A DNA stretch of 64,000 nucleotides from contig JAGCDH010000007.1 in NCBI GenBank assembly GCA_017651165.1, positions 1 through 64,000 on the forward strand, written 5' to 3'. Under the pieces are notes generated by a model. The model did not search any database. It saw nothing but the letters and a program-made list of their open reading frames with translations, and was not told the DNA's origin. The stretch comes from Bacilli bacterium. GTDB taxonomy: Bacteria > Bacillota_I > Bacilli_A > RFN20 > CAG-826. Below, one piece after another: positions 16,829 to 26,531 of the stretch. A program made the translations under genes and the position numbers. The first letter of the stretch is position 1, and every line of letters starts with the position of its first letter.

Positions 16829-17659
16829 ATGAGTAAACCAATTGTCGCTATCATGTATGATTTTGATAAAACATTATCCACTACGGATATGCAAAATTAT
16901 GCTTTTATTCCAAACTTAGGAATGACTCCTGAAGAATTCTGGGGTGAGACAGGTAAGTTATCTGCTAAATACGAAGTGGAAAGAATCCTTTCCTATATGT
17001 ATTGCATGCTTAAATTTGCCAAAGAAAAAGGCATCAAAATCACTAAAGAATATTTGAAAGAATGTGGCAAAGATATTAAATTCTATCCTGGTGTCACTAC
17101 CTGGTTTAAAAGAATTAATGACTACGCCGCTGAAAGAGGTATCAAAGTTGAACACTATTTAGTCTCCAGTGGTACTAAAGAAATCGTTGAAGGTTGTTCT
17201 ATCGTTAATGAATTCACACAGGTCTATGGCTGTGAATACTTATATGATGAAAACGGTGAAGCTTGCTGGCCAAAGATGGCAATTAACTTCACACAAAAAA
17301 CACAATTCTTCTACCGCATTTCGAAAGGCGCGATAAAACCAACTGATGATGCTGGTGTTAATGAAAAGAACCTTGACCGCCGTGTTAACTATAAAAACAT
17401 CATCTACGTTGGTGATGGAATGACCGACATCCCATCAATGACATTGGTCAAAAAGAGCGGCGGACATAGTATTGCTGTCCATCCAAAAGAAAGCAAAGAT
17501 GTTGTTCAACAGATTTATGATGACAATCGCTGCGACTTCATCGTGGAAGCCGATTACAGCGCTAACGGAGAGATGGATAAGGTTATGAAACTCCTTATTG
17601 ATCTCATCTCTGCCCAAGAAAAACTGGAAAGAAAAGAAAAGGTGCTAGCAAATAAATAA
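16829..17659 (+). CDS. HAD-superfamily phosphatase (PSPase-like)
   Basis: This 276-aa enzyme has motif I MYDFDKTL, motif II YLVSSGT near residue 112 and motif IV IIYVGDGMTDIPSM near 195, with a small helical cap as in phosphoserine-phosphatase-like HAD-IB proteins. GAGGT precedes the ATG. Its substrate is unknown. Confidence 0.85.
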   Translation: MSKPIVAIMYDFDKTLSTTDMQNYAFIPNLGMTPEEFWGETGKLSAKYEVERILSYMYCMLKFAKEKGIKITKEYLKECGKDIKFYPGVTTWFKRINDYAAERGIKVEHYLVSSGTKEIVEGCSIVNEFTQVYGCEYLYDENGEACWPKMAINFTQKTQFFYRISKGAIKPTDDAGVNEKNLDRRVNYKNIIYVGDGMTDIPSMTLVKKSGGHSIAVHPKESKDVVQQIYDDNRCDFIVEADYSANGEMDKVMKLLIDLISAQEKLERKEKVLANK

Positions 17660-17682
17660 GGTAGGTTTCTCTACCTTTTTTT
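17658..17682 (+). terminator. Terminator of the HAD gene
   Basis: The stem AAGGTAG/CTACCTT overlaps the stop codon and is followed by seven T. Confidence 0.85.
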
Positions 17683-17719
17683 ATTTTCGAGTGCTATGAT
17701 TTTTGTATAGATTAGTCCT

Positions 17720-18091
17720 ATGAATTATCAAGTCGGCCAACTAGTAATAGGTAAAGTTTACAACGTGAAGCCATATGCGCTTTTCATGTCTTTTGAAGAT
17801 GGCGTGACGGGTTTACTCCACATTAGTGAGATATCCGATTCCTTCGTCCGTGACATTGAAAAATATGGTTCTGTTGGAGATGAAATCAAAGTCAAAATCT
17901 TAACCATCGATAAAGAGAATGGTTTCTTAAGAGTGTCTTATAAACAAGTCCCACCGGAAGAAGCCTACTCATCACACATTAATCAACGTCGTTTACCAAC
18001 TGTGACCGAAGAAGAGTTCCAACCTTTGAAAGATAAACTTGATGGTTGGATTAACGATGCCTATCAAAAAATAGGTAAGGAGGATAAATAA
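17720..18091 (+). CDS. S1 RNA-binding domain protein
   Basis: This 123-aa protein has one S1 domain at residues 3-75 (VGQLVIGKVYNVKPYALFM, GLLHISEIS) and a helical tail, like the YugI/GSP13 group. It probably binds RNA or the ribosome. Its stop overlaps the pgi start by one base (TAATG), so the genes are coupled. No Shine-Dalgarno site precedes its ATG; a TATAGA box lies 8 bases upstream. Confidence 0.85.
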   Translation: MNYQVGQLVIGKVYNVKPYALFMSFEDGVTGLLHISEISDSFVRDIEKYGSVGDEIKVKILTIDKENGFLRVSYKQVPPEEAYSSHINQRRLPTVTEEEFQPLKDKLDGWINDAYQKIGKEDK

Positions 18092-19368
18092 TGTTAGATC
18101 TTAGATTAAACAAACTCATGAATGAGGAAATCCTCAAAGGCTATGAAAAAGAAGTTAATCGTATCAATAAGATGATTATGGATAAATCCGGTCAAGGAAA
18201 CGATTTCTTAGGCTGGGTGGATTGGCCAGTTAATTACGATAAAGAAGAACTAGCAAGAATCAAAAAAGACGCTCAATATGTCAGAGACAATTTTGATATC
18301 CTTGTCGTCTGTGGTATTGGTGGTTCTTATTTAGGCGCAAGAAGCGCTTTAGAAGCACTCAATGGCTTAAAGAGCGATGACAAACTTGAAATCATTTTCA
18401 TGGGTCAAACATTCTCCCCTAACTATGTCGCTCAAGTGATGAATTATCTCAAAGGTAAAAACTTTGCGATTAACGTCATTTCTAAAAGTGGCACCACCAC
18501 TGAAACAAGCATCTCTTTTAGACTTTTAAAAGAATTATTAGAATCACAAATTGGCAAAGAAAAAGCCAGAAAAGCAATCTACGCCACTACTGATAGAGAA
18601 AAAGGTGCTTTAAAAACACTTTGTAATAACGAAGGCTATGCGACATATGTTTTGCCAGGTGATATCGGTGGTCGTTATAGTGTCTTTACCGCTGTTGGCA
18701 CATTCCCTTTGGCGTGTGCTGGTGTTGATGTTGAAGCGATGATTAGAGGCGCTCAAGTTGCTAGAAAAGAAATTGAATCCGCACCACTCAAAGATAATAA
18801 GTGTTACCAATACGCTGTCATGCGTGACTATATGTATCACCACAACAAACCAGTGGAAATGTATGTCACATATGAACCACAAATGAGCCAAATTAGTGAA
18901 TGGTTAAAACAACTATTCGGAGAATCCGAAGGCAAAGAACATAAGGGTTTATATCCAGGCAGTGCCACCTTCTCAACTGATCTTCATAGTTTAGGCCAAT
19001 ATATCCAAGACGGTACACCGCTCTTATTTGAAACAATTATCAACATCAAGGAACCAAAGCAAGATATCGTCATTCCACACGATAACGATGACTTAGACGG
19101 CCTCAATTATCTCGAAGGAAAGAACTTAGCGTTTGTTAATCAAAAGGCCTTTGAAGGAACTTTACAAGCTCATGAAGATGGCGGTGTTCCATGCAACGTC
19201 ATTTATGTTGATAAACTTGATGCATATAACCTTGGCTATCTCTTCTATTTCTTTATGAGAGCCTGTGCAATGAGTGCTTATATGCTAGATATTAATCCAT
19301 TCAATCAACCTGGTGTCGAAGTTTATAAGAAGAACATGTTCCACCTTTTAGGTAAAAAAGGATACTAA
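18091..19368 (+). CDS. pgi: Glucose-6-phosphate isomerase
   Basis: This 425-aa glycolytic enzyme interconverts glucose-6-phosphate and fructose-6-phosphate. The SIS sugar-binding signature SKSGTTTETSISF lies near residue 130, with GGRYSVFTAVG near 195 and the C-terminal NPFNQPGVEVYK. AAGGAGG precedes the ATG. The length matches the shorter Firmicutes type. Confidence 0.96.
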   Translation: MLDLRLNKLMNEEILKGYEKEVNRINKMIMDKSGQGNDFLGWVDWPVNYDKEELARIKKDAQYVRDNFDILVVCGIGGSYLGARSALEALNGLKSDDKLEIIFMGQTFSPNYVAQVMNYLKGKNFAINVISKSGTTTETSISFRLLKELLESQIGKEKARKAIYATTDREKGALKTLCNNEGYATYVLPGDIGGRYSVFTAVGTFPLACAGVDVEAMIRGAQVARKEIESAPLKDNKCYQYAVMRDYMYHHNKPVEMYVTYEPQMSQISEWLKQLFGESEGKEHKGLYPGSATFSTDLHSLGQYIQDGTPLLFETIINIKEPKQDIVIPHDNDDLDGLNYLEGKNLAFVNQKAFEGTLQAHEDGGVPCNVIYVDKLDAYNLGYLFYFFMRACAMSAYMLDINPFNQPGVEVYKKNMFHLLGKKGY

Positions 19369-19390
19369 AACTAATAATAGTTTAATAATG

Positions 19391-19421
19391 AAAAAGCGCT
19401 TTGAAAAAAGGCGTTTTTTTC
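19391..19421 (+). terminator. Probable terminator of pgi
   Basis: An imperfect A-rich/T-rich hairpin with a CGC/GCG core is followed by seven T. Confidence 0.5.
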
Positions 19422-19422
19422 G

Positions 19423-19452
19423 TTGACTGCATATTTATAAAAGTGATATATT
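19423..19452 (+). promoter_or_regulatory. Promoter of the tRNA cluster
   Basis: -35 TTGACT (19423-19428), an 18-bp spacer and -10 TATATT (19447-19452) lie 21 bases before the first tRNA. Confidence 0.7.
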
Positions 19453-19473
19453 ATTTTAGCGCATTGCTAAGAA

Positions 19474-19549
19474 GGATGCTTAGCTCAGCTGGGAGAGCAT
19501 CACCCTTACAAGGTGGGGGTCGGCGGTTCGAGCCCGTCAGCATCCACCA
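19474..19549 (+). tRNA. tRNA-Val (anticodon TAC)
   Basis: Acceptor GGATGCT/AGCATCC, anticodon loop CTTACAA and encoded CCA are seen. It is first in a five-tRNA operon. Confidence 0.95.
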
Positions 19550-19577
19550 CTTAATTGCGCAAAACCCATCAAAAGAT

Positions 19578-19663
19578 GGGAGGGTAGCGAAGAGGCTAAA
19601 CGCGGCAGACTGTAAATCTGCTACCTACTGGTTTCGGCAGTTCGAATCTGCCCCCTCCCACCA
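19578..19663 (+). tRNA. tRNA-Tyr (anticodon GTA)
   Basis: Acceptor GGGAGGG/CCCTCCC, loop CTGTAAA, a long variable arm and encoded CCA are seen. Confidence 0.95.
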
Positions 19664-19672
19664 TCAAGGTTT

Positions 19673-19747
19673 AGGGGCATAGCCAAGCGGTAAGGCAACA
19701 GACTTTGACTCTGTCATTCGTTGGTTCAAGTCCAGCTGCCCCTGCCA
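19673..19747 (+). tRNA. tRNA-Gln (anticodon TTG)
   Basis: Acceptor AGGGGCA/TGCCCCT, loop CTTTGAC and encoded CCA are seen. Confidence 0.95.
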
Positions 19748-19753
19748 AGCCTT

Positions 19754-19829
19754 CACTCTCTAGCTCAGCCGGTAGAGCACTTGACTTTTAATCAAGGGGT
19801 CTGGAGTTCGATTCTCCAGAGAGTGACCA
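19754..19829 (+). tRNA. tRNA-Lys (anticodon TTT)
   Basis: Acceptor CACTCTC/GAGAGTG, anticodon TTT and encoded CCA are seen. Confidence 0.95.
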
Positions 19830-19835
19830 AACAGT

Positions 19836-19922
19836 GCCCAGGTGGCGGAATAGGTAGACGCACAGGACTTAAAATCCTGCGGTAGCGATACCGTACCGGT
19901 TCGATTCCGGTCCCGGGCACCA
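19836..19922 (+). tRNA. tRNA-Leu (anticodon TAA)
   Basis: The class II fold has anticodon TAA and encoded CCA. The acceptor GCCCAGG/CCCGGGC contains one A-C mismatch at position 5-68, which is unusual. Confidence 0.9.
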
Positions 19923-19932
19923 CGTTAAAAAA

Positions 19933-19957
19933 TACCGACTCGGTTGAGTCGGTTTTT
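19933..19957 (+). terminator. Terminator of the tRNA operon
   Basis: The stem ACCGACTC/GAGTCGGT has a GGTT loop and a T-run. Confidence 0.85.
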
Positions 19958-19965
19958 CTTTATCT

Positions 19966-20739
19966 TTATTCTTCTAAATATTCAATAGCACAGGTTAATG
20001 AATATTCGTATGAGCCGTCATATTCTCTTGTAGGATTGTTCCAACTACTAAGAGTGCCTTGCATATATGTAAACTCTTTTATTTTTAAAGATGTGCAATA
20101 ACCAGCAGCGTTATAGGTTCTTTCCAATTCTTCATAGCCGAAATAAATGCCATCCATTTGCGCATTTGCGGGTCTTCTTCCCCAGCTTCTCATGTAGAGA
20201 ACGATTGGATTAGCGTAGAACCTTTCTTCAAAGCCTTCGCCTTCTTGCGCATTATTTAGAAACTGTCTTCTTTGAGAGTGATAACTAAGCCAACCACTTG
20301 GAGTAACGGAAGATGAATATTGTCTAGCGTATAATTGTTGCGTTTGTGTCACTGGAGTGCCACTGACTAATTGGGTATCGGCGTCTAAATTGTCATTTCT
20401 CGTTTCCGAGACAAAATCTCCGACGATTTCGCCTTCAGGCATCTCACTGCCATCAAGCATCACTTTATAAAAATTGCCAGTCAACTTTTCTACGATGTGC
20501 CAGGTATACTTAACTTTCTTTTGTTCTTGAGGCTCTGGATCTATTTTATTTATTTCATCTGTAATTTGTTCCAGCGTTAATCCCTCTTCTTTATTTTGAA
20601 AAGAATATGAAAATGAAGAATTTGAGCTAGACGAAAAACCACTAGTGGAAGAAGTGTCTGAAGAGGTCTGATTTTGCGAACACGCACTTACTGAAAGACC
20701 AATCGCAAACAAAAGAGAAAACAATATTTTTTGTTTCAT
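19966..20739 (-). CDS. Lipoprotein of unknown function
   Basis: This 257-aa protein has a lipoprotein signal peptide with lipobox LSVSAC, followed by a Ser-rich spacer (about residues 24-50) and a globular domain with no recognised family. It follows the AlkD-like gene by 28 bases on the same strand. It probably sits on the outer face of the membrane. Confidence 0.75.
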   Translation of the reverse strand: MKQKILFSLLFAIGLSVSACSQNQTSSDTSSTSGFSSSSNSSFSYSFQNKEEGLTLEQITDEINKIDPEPQEQKKVKYTWHIVEKLTGNFYKVMLDGSEMPEGEIVGDFVSETRNDNLDADTQLVSGTPVTQTQQLYARQYSSSVTPSGWLSYHSQRRQFLNNAQEGEGFEERFYANPIVLYMRSWGRRPANAQMDGIYFGYEELERTYNAAGYCTSLKIKEFTYMQGTLSSWNNPTREYDGSYEYSLTCAIEYLEE

Positions 20740-20767
20740 GGATGTCTTTATGATAGCGCGTGGAGGC

Positions 20768-21451
20768 TTATTTAGGTATCTTTAATTTTTTAAGATAAGC
20801 CTTTTGTTCGTCAGTAATGCGATAGGATTCCACTGCTTTCTGAATTGTTTTATTATGAACCCATCTAGATAATTTCTTATCTTCTAAATACCTAATCGCG
20901 GAATCATATTGTTTTGCTAATGCAGTGGCAAAATACCAGGCAATCATCATATTGATGTAGTATTCTTCGCTTTTGATAGAGGCCACCATTTCCATGTATT
21001 CTTCTTTAAACGATTCGTCCAAATAATGTTGCATTAGCATGCCGATGGCGAATCTAACTGTATATGTATGTTTACTCTTTAACCACTTCTTAATAGGAGC
21101 GATTAATTCGTCTTTATGTTTAGAAAATACCTTTGGGCTTAATTGATCGCATGTACCCCAGTTATTAACAAAAGGAAGAAATTTATCCACTTCTTTGAGA
21201 CAAGTTTGATAATCCTTAAATAAAGAAATAAGGAAGGCGTGTAATTGATTTTCATCAAAATAATGATGCGGAAGCGTCTCGATAAACTTATTAGCTATCT
21301 CACTACCAAATAACTCTTTAGCGAGCTTTTTTAGTTCGGGAGTTCTCACACCAATAAAGCAATCTTCTTCAACACCTGGGAATAAAGGCTTTTGAAAATC
21401 GCGATACTTAATATCTTGCTTTGAGAAGAGGAGATCCACTATTTCGTTCAT
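20768..21451 (-). CDS. DNA alkylation repair protein (AlkD-like HEAT repeat)
   Basis: This 227-aa all-helical protein matches the AlkC/AlkD family: GVRTPELKKLAKE, the NNWGTCDQLSPK block, YYINMMIAWYFATALAK and WVHNKTIQKAVES. AlkD enzymes excise cationic alkylpurines from DNA without base flipping. No Shine-Dalgarno site is seen; the message may start within a few bases of the ATG. Confidence 0.85.
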   Translation of the reverse strand: MNEIVDLLFSKQDIKYRDFQKPLFPGVEEDCFIGVRTPELKKLAKELFGSEIANKFIETLPHHYFDENQLHAFLISLFKDYQTCLKEVDKFLPFVNNWGTCDQLSPKVFSKHKDELIAPIKKWLKSKHTYTVRFAIGMLMQHYLDESFKEEYMEMVASIKSEEYYINMMIAWYFATALAKQYDSAIRYLEDKKLSRWVHNKTIQKAVESYRITDEQKAYLKKLKIPK

Positions 21452-21459
21452 ATTATTAT

Positions 21460-21487
21460 TTTATAATAAAAGCCCTTGGTTACCCAA
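21460..21487 (-). promoter_or_regulatory. Promoter of the AlkD-like gene inside the eno terminator
   Basis: On the minus strand, -35 TTGGGT (21487-21482), a 16-bp spacer and -10 TATAAA (21465-21460) lie 8 bases from the ATG. The -35 box lies within the eno terminator stem. Confidence 0.5.
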
Positions 21488-21495
21488 GAGCTTTG
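21466..21495 (-). terminator. Terminator of eno
   Basis: The stem AGCTCTTGG/CCAAGGGCT (one mismatch) is followed on the minus strand by a T-rich tract. Confidence 0.75.
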
Positions 21496-21514
21496 TTTAG
21501 TTTGCTTGTTTCAA

Positions 21515-22813
<1,299 letters not shown>

Positions 22814-22845
22814 TTAATTCTTTCTCCTTATTAATGACCGGCACT

Positions 22846-22874
22846 ATTATACATAGTTTTTGTAAAATAGTTAA
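22846..22874 (-). promoter_or_regulatory. Promoter of eno
   Basis: On the minus strand, -35 TTAACT, a 17-bp spacer and -10 TATAAT (22851-22846) are seen. Confidence 0.6.
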
Positions 22875-22967
22875 TTGTTTTTAAAACAATAACAGCGTTT
22901 TTATAAATGTATAAAATGAAAGACTATGGTGTTCATAGCCTTTGCTATCAAAATGTTTAGAAACAAT

Positions 22968-23879
22968 CTAGTGTTTATCTTTTTCTTCGTCTTTTTGTAT
23001 GTTTTTTAACTCTTTAGCGTCTTTTTTGCCAGATGTTTCGTTATAGAAATTAACAATAATCGAAGTGATAACAGCGACAGCAATAATGCCGTAGATACCT
23101 AATATGACAGACACTAATCTGCCCACTAATGTGGTGGCGACAATATCACCAAAGCCAATTGTGGTAACAACGGTAAATGTGTACCACAAAGCTTCACCAA
23201 AGTTAGTAAATGTTGCATTTTCAACAGTAACCAAGACTAAAGCGCTGGCCACCATTGTCGCTAAAAGACCAAACAAAACTTCTAAAGCAAAAGTATTAAT
23301 GATGATCTTAAACAAGACTTTGAATTTGAGTTGACCGAACGCCACTGAAGCCACTTCCGCTAAAGCGGTAAAAGCTACAAATAGACATTCAATTAAGACG
23401 ACATTATCGATGCCATCCACATCCACAGGAATAAACAATCCGATGCCTAATAAAACGACGAGGGTAATTAAAATAGCGTTAAAGACAATGGCCCTAAATG
23501 ATTTCTTTTCAATGATTCTGATGATACGCGAGACAACAATGACCAAGCAATACGATCCTGCAGTCAAGGAAAATAAATATAAATTATTCTCGGCAAAGAG
23601 AACAATGATGCCTAAAATAACATTAAAAATAACAAGAATAAGTGTTCTAATGAAGTTATATTTGTTTCTATCTTTGATAAAAACAATGATTGACGCTAAA
23701 CCCATCGACAAGAACACTCCAAGGAGATATCTTGACGAAAGAGCGATATCACTTTTGGAAATAGCGGCAATCGTTAAAACGGAAAAGGTCAAAATTAAGG
23801 TGGAACAAACGCCACCTAAAATAAGGGCTAAGACCCTTTTAGTGCTATCGGAAAATAAACTATTCTTTTGTTTTGCCAT
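22968..23879 (-). CDS. Potassium-channel-like membrane protein
   Basis: This 303-aa protein has about eight predicted membrane helices. Near residue 243 it carries the selectivity-filter sequence TTIGFGDIVAT followed by a final pore helix, as in voltage-gated-like bacterial K+ channels. No TrkA-N/RCK domain follows; the tail is short and charged. The upstream gene ends 9 bases before it, so it is probably translated by coupling. Ion selectivity is inferred from the filter. Confidence 0.85.
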   Translation of the reverse strand: MAKQKNSLFSDSTKRVLALILGGVCSTLILTFSVLTIAAISKSDIALSSRYLLGVFLSMGLASIIVFIKDRNKYNFIRTLILVIFNVILGIIVLFAENNLYLFSLTAGSYCLVIVVSRIIRIIEKKSFRAIVFNAILITLVVLLGIGLFIPVDVDGIDNVVLIECLFVAFTALAEVASVAFGQLKFKVLFKIIINTFALEVLFGLLATMVASALVLVTVENATFTNFGEALWYTFTVVTTIGFGDIVATTLVGRLVSVILGIYGIIAVAVITSIIVNFYNETSGKKDAKELKNIQKDEEKDKH

Positions 23880-23888
23880 ATTTATATA

Positions 23889-24419
23889 CTACTTTTTCTT
23901 TTCTAATAATTCATCTAATAATGGCGTTAACGGAGTGATTACTAATTCCGCTAGCAAGAGGTAGAGATGGATCAAAGCGTGATGATGTCCTGGTTCAATG
24001 AGCAATAAGATTGAGAAGACGATGACCACTATTGACTCAACACCACTGATGATTTTAGGAACGATGTTCTTGAGTTCACAAGCAATCTCTTTAATCTCAT
24101 AAGATTCTCTTAAGATTGACCATGTCGCCCAAATGACACAAACAGATTCATAAGAGAAATTAACAGTGAGTAAAACAATGCCCAAGATTAATTCGATAAA
24201 ACCAAGATAGACTTTGTCTTCGTGAAATAAATGATGGACATGATGAAGGACAATGAAAAGGATTTCTTCCATGGCATATAGGAGCATCAAGCCACCGATG
24301 AAATACTTTAAGCCGTTATGTGCCACTAAGTTGTCTCTAAAAACAAAAATGAGAACCGCTAAAATAGCGTAAACAACTAGCTTGATTAAATTGTATTTAA
24401 AACAGCTCTTTTCTTTCAT
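23889..24419 (-). CDS. DUF308/HdeD-like membrane protein
   Basis: This 176-aa protein has six predicted short membrane helices arranged in two similar halves, as in HdeD/DUF308 proteins, and two His clusters (HHVHH and GHHHAL). TATAAT lies only 7 bases before the ATG and no strong ribosome site is present. It heads an operon with the channel gene. The function is unknown. Confidence 0.6.
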   Translation of the reverse strand: MKEKSCFKYNLIKLVVYAILAVLIFVFRDNLVAHNGLKYFIGGLMLLYAMEEILFIVLHHVHHLFHEDKVYLGFIELILGIVLLTVNFSYESVCVIWATWSILRESYEIKEIACELKNIVPKIISGVESIVVIVFSILLLIEPGHHHALIHLYLLLAELVITPLTPLLDELLEKKK

Positions 24420-24445
24420 ACCTATTATTATAATAAAAAATAAGT

Positions 24446-24466
24446 GCTACATAAGTAGCCTTTTTT
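24446..24466 (+). terminator. Orphan plus-strand terminator-like hairpin
   Basis: GCTAC-ATAA-GTAGC is followed by C and six T. No plus-strand gene precedes it, so its job is unclear. Confidence 0.4.
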
Positions 24467-24480
24467 AACATATTTTAGTA

Positions 24481-24760
24481 AGAAGTCCCCCACATCATTT
24501 TATTGGTGGCTACCTCTATAGGTGGGGGATGAATTGCAACAAACTATTTTTTATAGTCAATCAATCCAACGGGATTACTCAAAGAACCAAAGAATAATAA
24601 AATAACAACAATTATTTATTGAGAGTATATCAATAAATTGATATAATATTATTAGGATAAAGGGATATGGGGAACAATAATTTGTTTTTCTTCCCTTTTT
24701 ATTTATCCAATAGTTTTATGAAGAGAATTGCTTACAAGTATCGCATCTACCCTACACCTT
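24481..24760 (+). mobile_element. Relic of an IS200/IS605-type element
   Basis: A GC-rich hairpin with arms CCCCCAC (24487-24493) and GTGGGGG (24522-24528) followed by GATGAATTGCAAC resembles the terminal hairpin/guide-RNA end of IS605-family elements. About 190 bp later, ATG at 24718 begins MKRIAYKYRIYPT, the typical start of TnpB. The tnpB homology stops after about 13 codons. No tnpA is present. The assignment of left and right ends is uncertain. Confidence 0.55.
24619..24647 (+). promoter_or_regulatory. Promoter of the tnpB remnant
   Basis: -35 TTGAGA (24619-24624), a 17-bp spacer and -10 TATAAT (24642-24647) are well formed. The leader that follows can fold through GGATAAA/TTTATCC and AAGGGA/TCCCTT. 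Confidence 0.6.
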
Positions 24761-24864
24761 CTTCATTAATAACATCAGAAAGATACTTTTTGCCATCAGC
24801 AGCGTATAGTTTCAGTTGTCCACAAATTGTAGACACCTGGGTTCAACAAACAAAAAAGGATTGA
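24718..24864 (+). pseudogene. Truncated tnpB 5' end
   Basis: The first 13-14 codons (MKRIAYKYRIYPT) match TnpB/OrfB N-termini. The rest of this 48-codon frame is unrelated. On the opposite strand the same DNA encodes a possible C-terminal fragment of another protein (LKLYAADGKKYLSDV...EEGVG, stop near 24750), so the junction looks like a deletion scar. Confidence 0.5.
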
Positions 24865-24880
24865 CCTCGCGATCAATCCA
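24850..24880 (-). terminator. Terminator of the pepD-like gene (repeat copy A)
   Basis: The stem GGATTGA/TCAATCC is preceded by an A-run, that is a T-run on the minus strand. It is one of four similar copies at 24.8, 26.7, 27.2 and 28.8 kb. Confidence 0.75.
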
Positions 24881-24907
24881 GTTTCTTTTAGCGTTAATTA
24901 TTGCTTT

Positions 24908-26464
24908 TTAAGCATTATAATTCGCTAATAATCCTTCTAATAGATGCCAAGTCCTTGGTATTGAATTTAAATACAACACTTCATTGATTGTATGTGGATT
25001 ACTAATATCAGGCCCAATGCTAATCATATCTATAGTTGGTTTCCTTTTCTTAAAACATCCGCATTCAACACCTGCATGGAGTGCCGCAACAACCACATCT
25101 GTTCCATTTTGTTTTTTATACACTTCTTTAGCAATGGCTAATAATTTACTATCAGGATCATATTCCCAGGCATCTGCAGTATGTGTGTATTCTGGAGTGA
25201 ATCCAGATTCTTCTCCAAGCGCCATTTGATTTCTTAGCATCATTGTTTCAATAGCGATTTTGGAACTACGCATGAATGCTATTATCTCAACGTTTTCGGT
25301 TAAAGGATTTAATCTTGCGATACCTAAGTTAGAAGAACTTTCAATAAGTCCTTGGATATCTTCAGATACGTTTCTTACTCCGTCTTGAACGTTGTTAGTG
25401 AAATTGACAAATCCTGCTTTAACACTTTCTACTACAACCTTATTTACAGGAATTGAATCATTTAATTCAAAAACAATATCTTCTTTTCCAGCATATTCAT
25501 TAATTAGCGATTCCTTATATTCGTTAAATAGCATGTTCACGCCTCGTTTATCTATGTCGTTTATTACAATCGTAGTTTTCGCCCTAGTTGGAATGGCGTT
25601 ACCGGCTGTACCTCCATCAAATGATGCTAGCTCATATTGAATATAGTTCTCATCTAAGATAGCTAAAAAACCTACAACTGCTCTAATGCCATTTAATCGG
25701 CCTTTATCAATATCTACTCCTGAATGCCCACCCTTTAAATTAGATATTTCTAATGAAATAGGCGTATTTAATGTAGGTTCAACAAATCCTACCTTCTCAT
25801 TAATGCTTAGATTATTGCCAGATGCTGTAGAAACTAAAACTTGTTCAGACATTTCATTGTCGATATTGATTAAGAATTTGGCGCCATCAAGCCATGTCTC
25901 ATCCATATTAGAAGCGCCGACCATTCCGTCTTCCTCGTCAACAGTAATGATCATTCTAAGTGGTCCATGAGACATTTTGCCTTGGACAACGCTTTTAATT
26001 ATTGCAAGTCCTATTCCATCGTCCGCGCCTAAAGAGGTACCACTCGCTGTTAATGTTCCTTTATCATCATCTCTTACAGGAGTAATGGAATCGTGTAAAG
26101 GATCAAAAACCTTATCATCGGCTACCGCTACTACCATATCCATATGTCCTTGCAAAACGCCAAAAGGTTTATTCTCCATTCCGCTAGTTGCAGGAACATC
26201 AAACATAACATTATTGAATTTATCCCTCATGGGCTCAAGTCCATTGTATGTTGCCCAGTCTACCAAATATTGGCTTATCATTTCTTCGTGGTGTGATGGT
26301 CTAGGCACCTTGGTTAAAGGCATAAAATTATCAATGACAAGATCGATAATATCTTTATCGCTTAACTCTTGATTCTTGTTGTTTTTGTTGCCGCACGAAC
26401 CTAATGGTAAAAAGGTCAGCATTGACAGTAAACCAGCAAGAAAAAATTTGAAATGTTTCTTCAT
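24908..26464 (-). CDS. pepD: Lipoprotein-anchored aminoacyl-histidine dipeptidase (PepD/M20 family)
   Basis: This 518-aa M20 metallopeptidase carries the zinc-site residues in LQGHMDMV (near 105), LGADDGIGLA, ITVDEEDG and a C-terminal HAGVECG. It matches PepD (carnosinase-like, Xaa-His dipeptidase), which is normally cytosolic. Here a lipoprotein signal peptide with lipobox LPLGSC precedes the domain, so the enzyme should face outside. GGGAGAGAG lies before the ATG. The role is probably peptide scavenging at the cell surface. Confidence 0.9.
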   Translation of the reverse strand: MKKHFKFFLAGLLSMLTFLPLGSCGNKNNKNQELSDKDIIDLVIDNFMPLTKVPRPSHHEEMISQYLVDWATYNGLEPMRDKFNNVMFDVPATSGMENKPFGVLQGHMDMVVAVADDKVFDPLHDSITPVRDDDKGTLTASGTSLGADDGIGLAIIKSVVQGKMSHGPLRMIITVDEEDGMVGASNMDETWLDGAKFLINIDNEMSEQVLVSTASGNNLSINEKVGFVEPTLNTPISLEISNLKGGHSGVDIDKGRLNGIRAVVGFLAILDENYIQYELASFDGGTAGNAIPTRAKTTIVINDIDKRGVNMLFNEYKESLINEYAGKEDIVFELNDSIPVNKVVVESVKAGFVNFTNNVQDGVRNVSEDIQGLIESSSNLGIARLNPLTENVEIIAFMRSSKIAIETMMLRNQMALGEESGFTPEYTHTADAWEYDPDSKLLAIAKEVYKKQNGTDVVVAALHAGVECGCFKKRKPTIDMISIGPDISNPHTINEVLYLNSIPRTWHLLEGLLANYNA

Positions 26465-26502
26465 TTTCTCTCTCCCTTATTTAACAAAGTCTGTTTAATT
26501 AC

Positions 26503-26531
26503 ATTACACCATTAAATATTGTCCGTTTCAA
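26503..26531 (-). promoter_or_regulatory. Promoter of the pepD-like gene
   Basis: On the minus strand, -35 TTGAAA, a 17-bp spacer and -10 TGTAAT are seen. Confidence 0.55.

Noticed and set aside
19401-19682. 93-residue open frame
   Set aside because: It overlaps the pgi terminator, the tRNA promoter, tRNA-Val and tRNA-Tyr.
24667-24717. N-terminal extension of the tnpB remnant
   Set aside because: The preceding frame lies in a leader that folds into a long hairpin; TnpB homology begins at the ATG at 24718.
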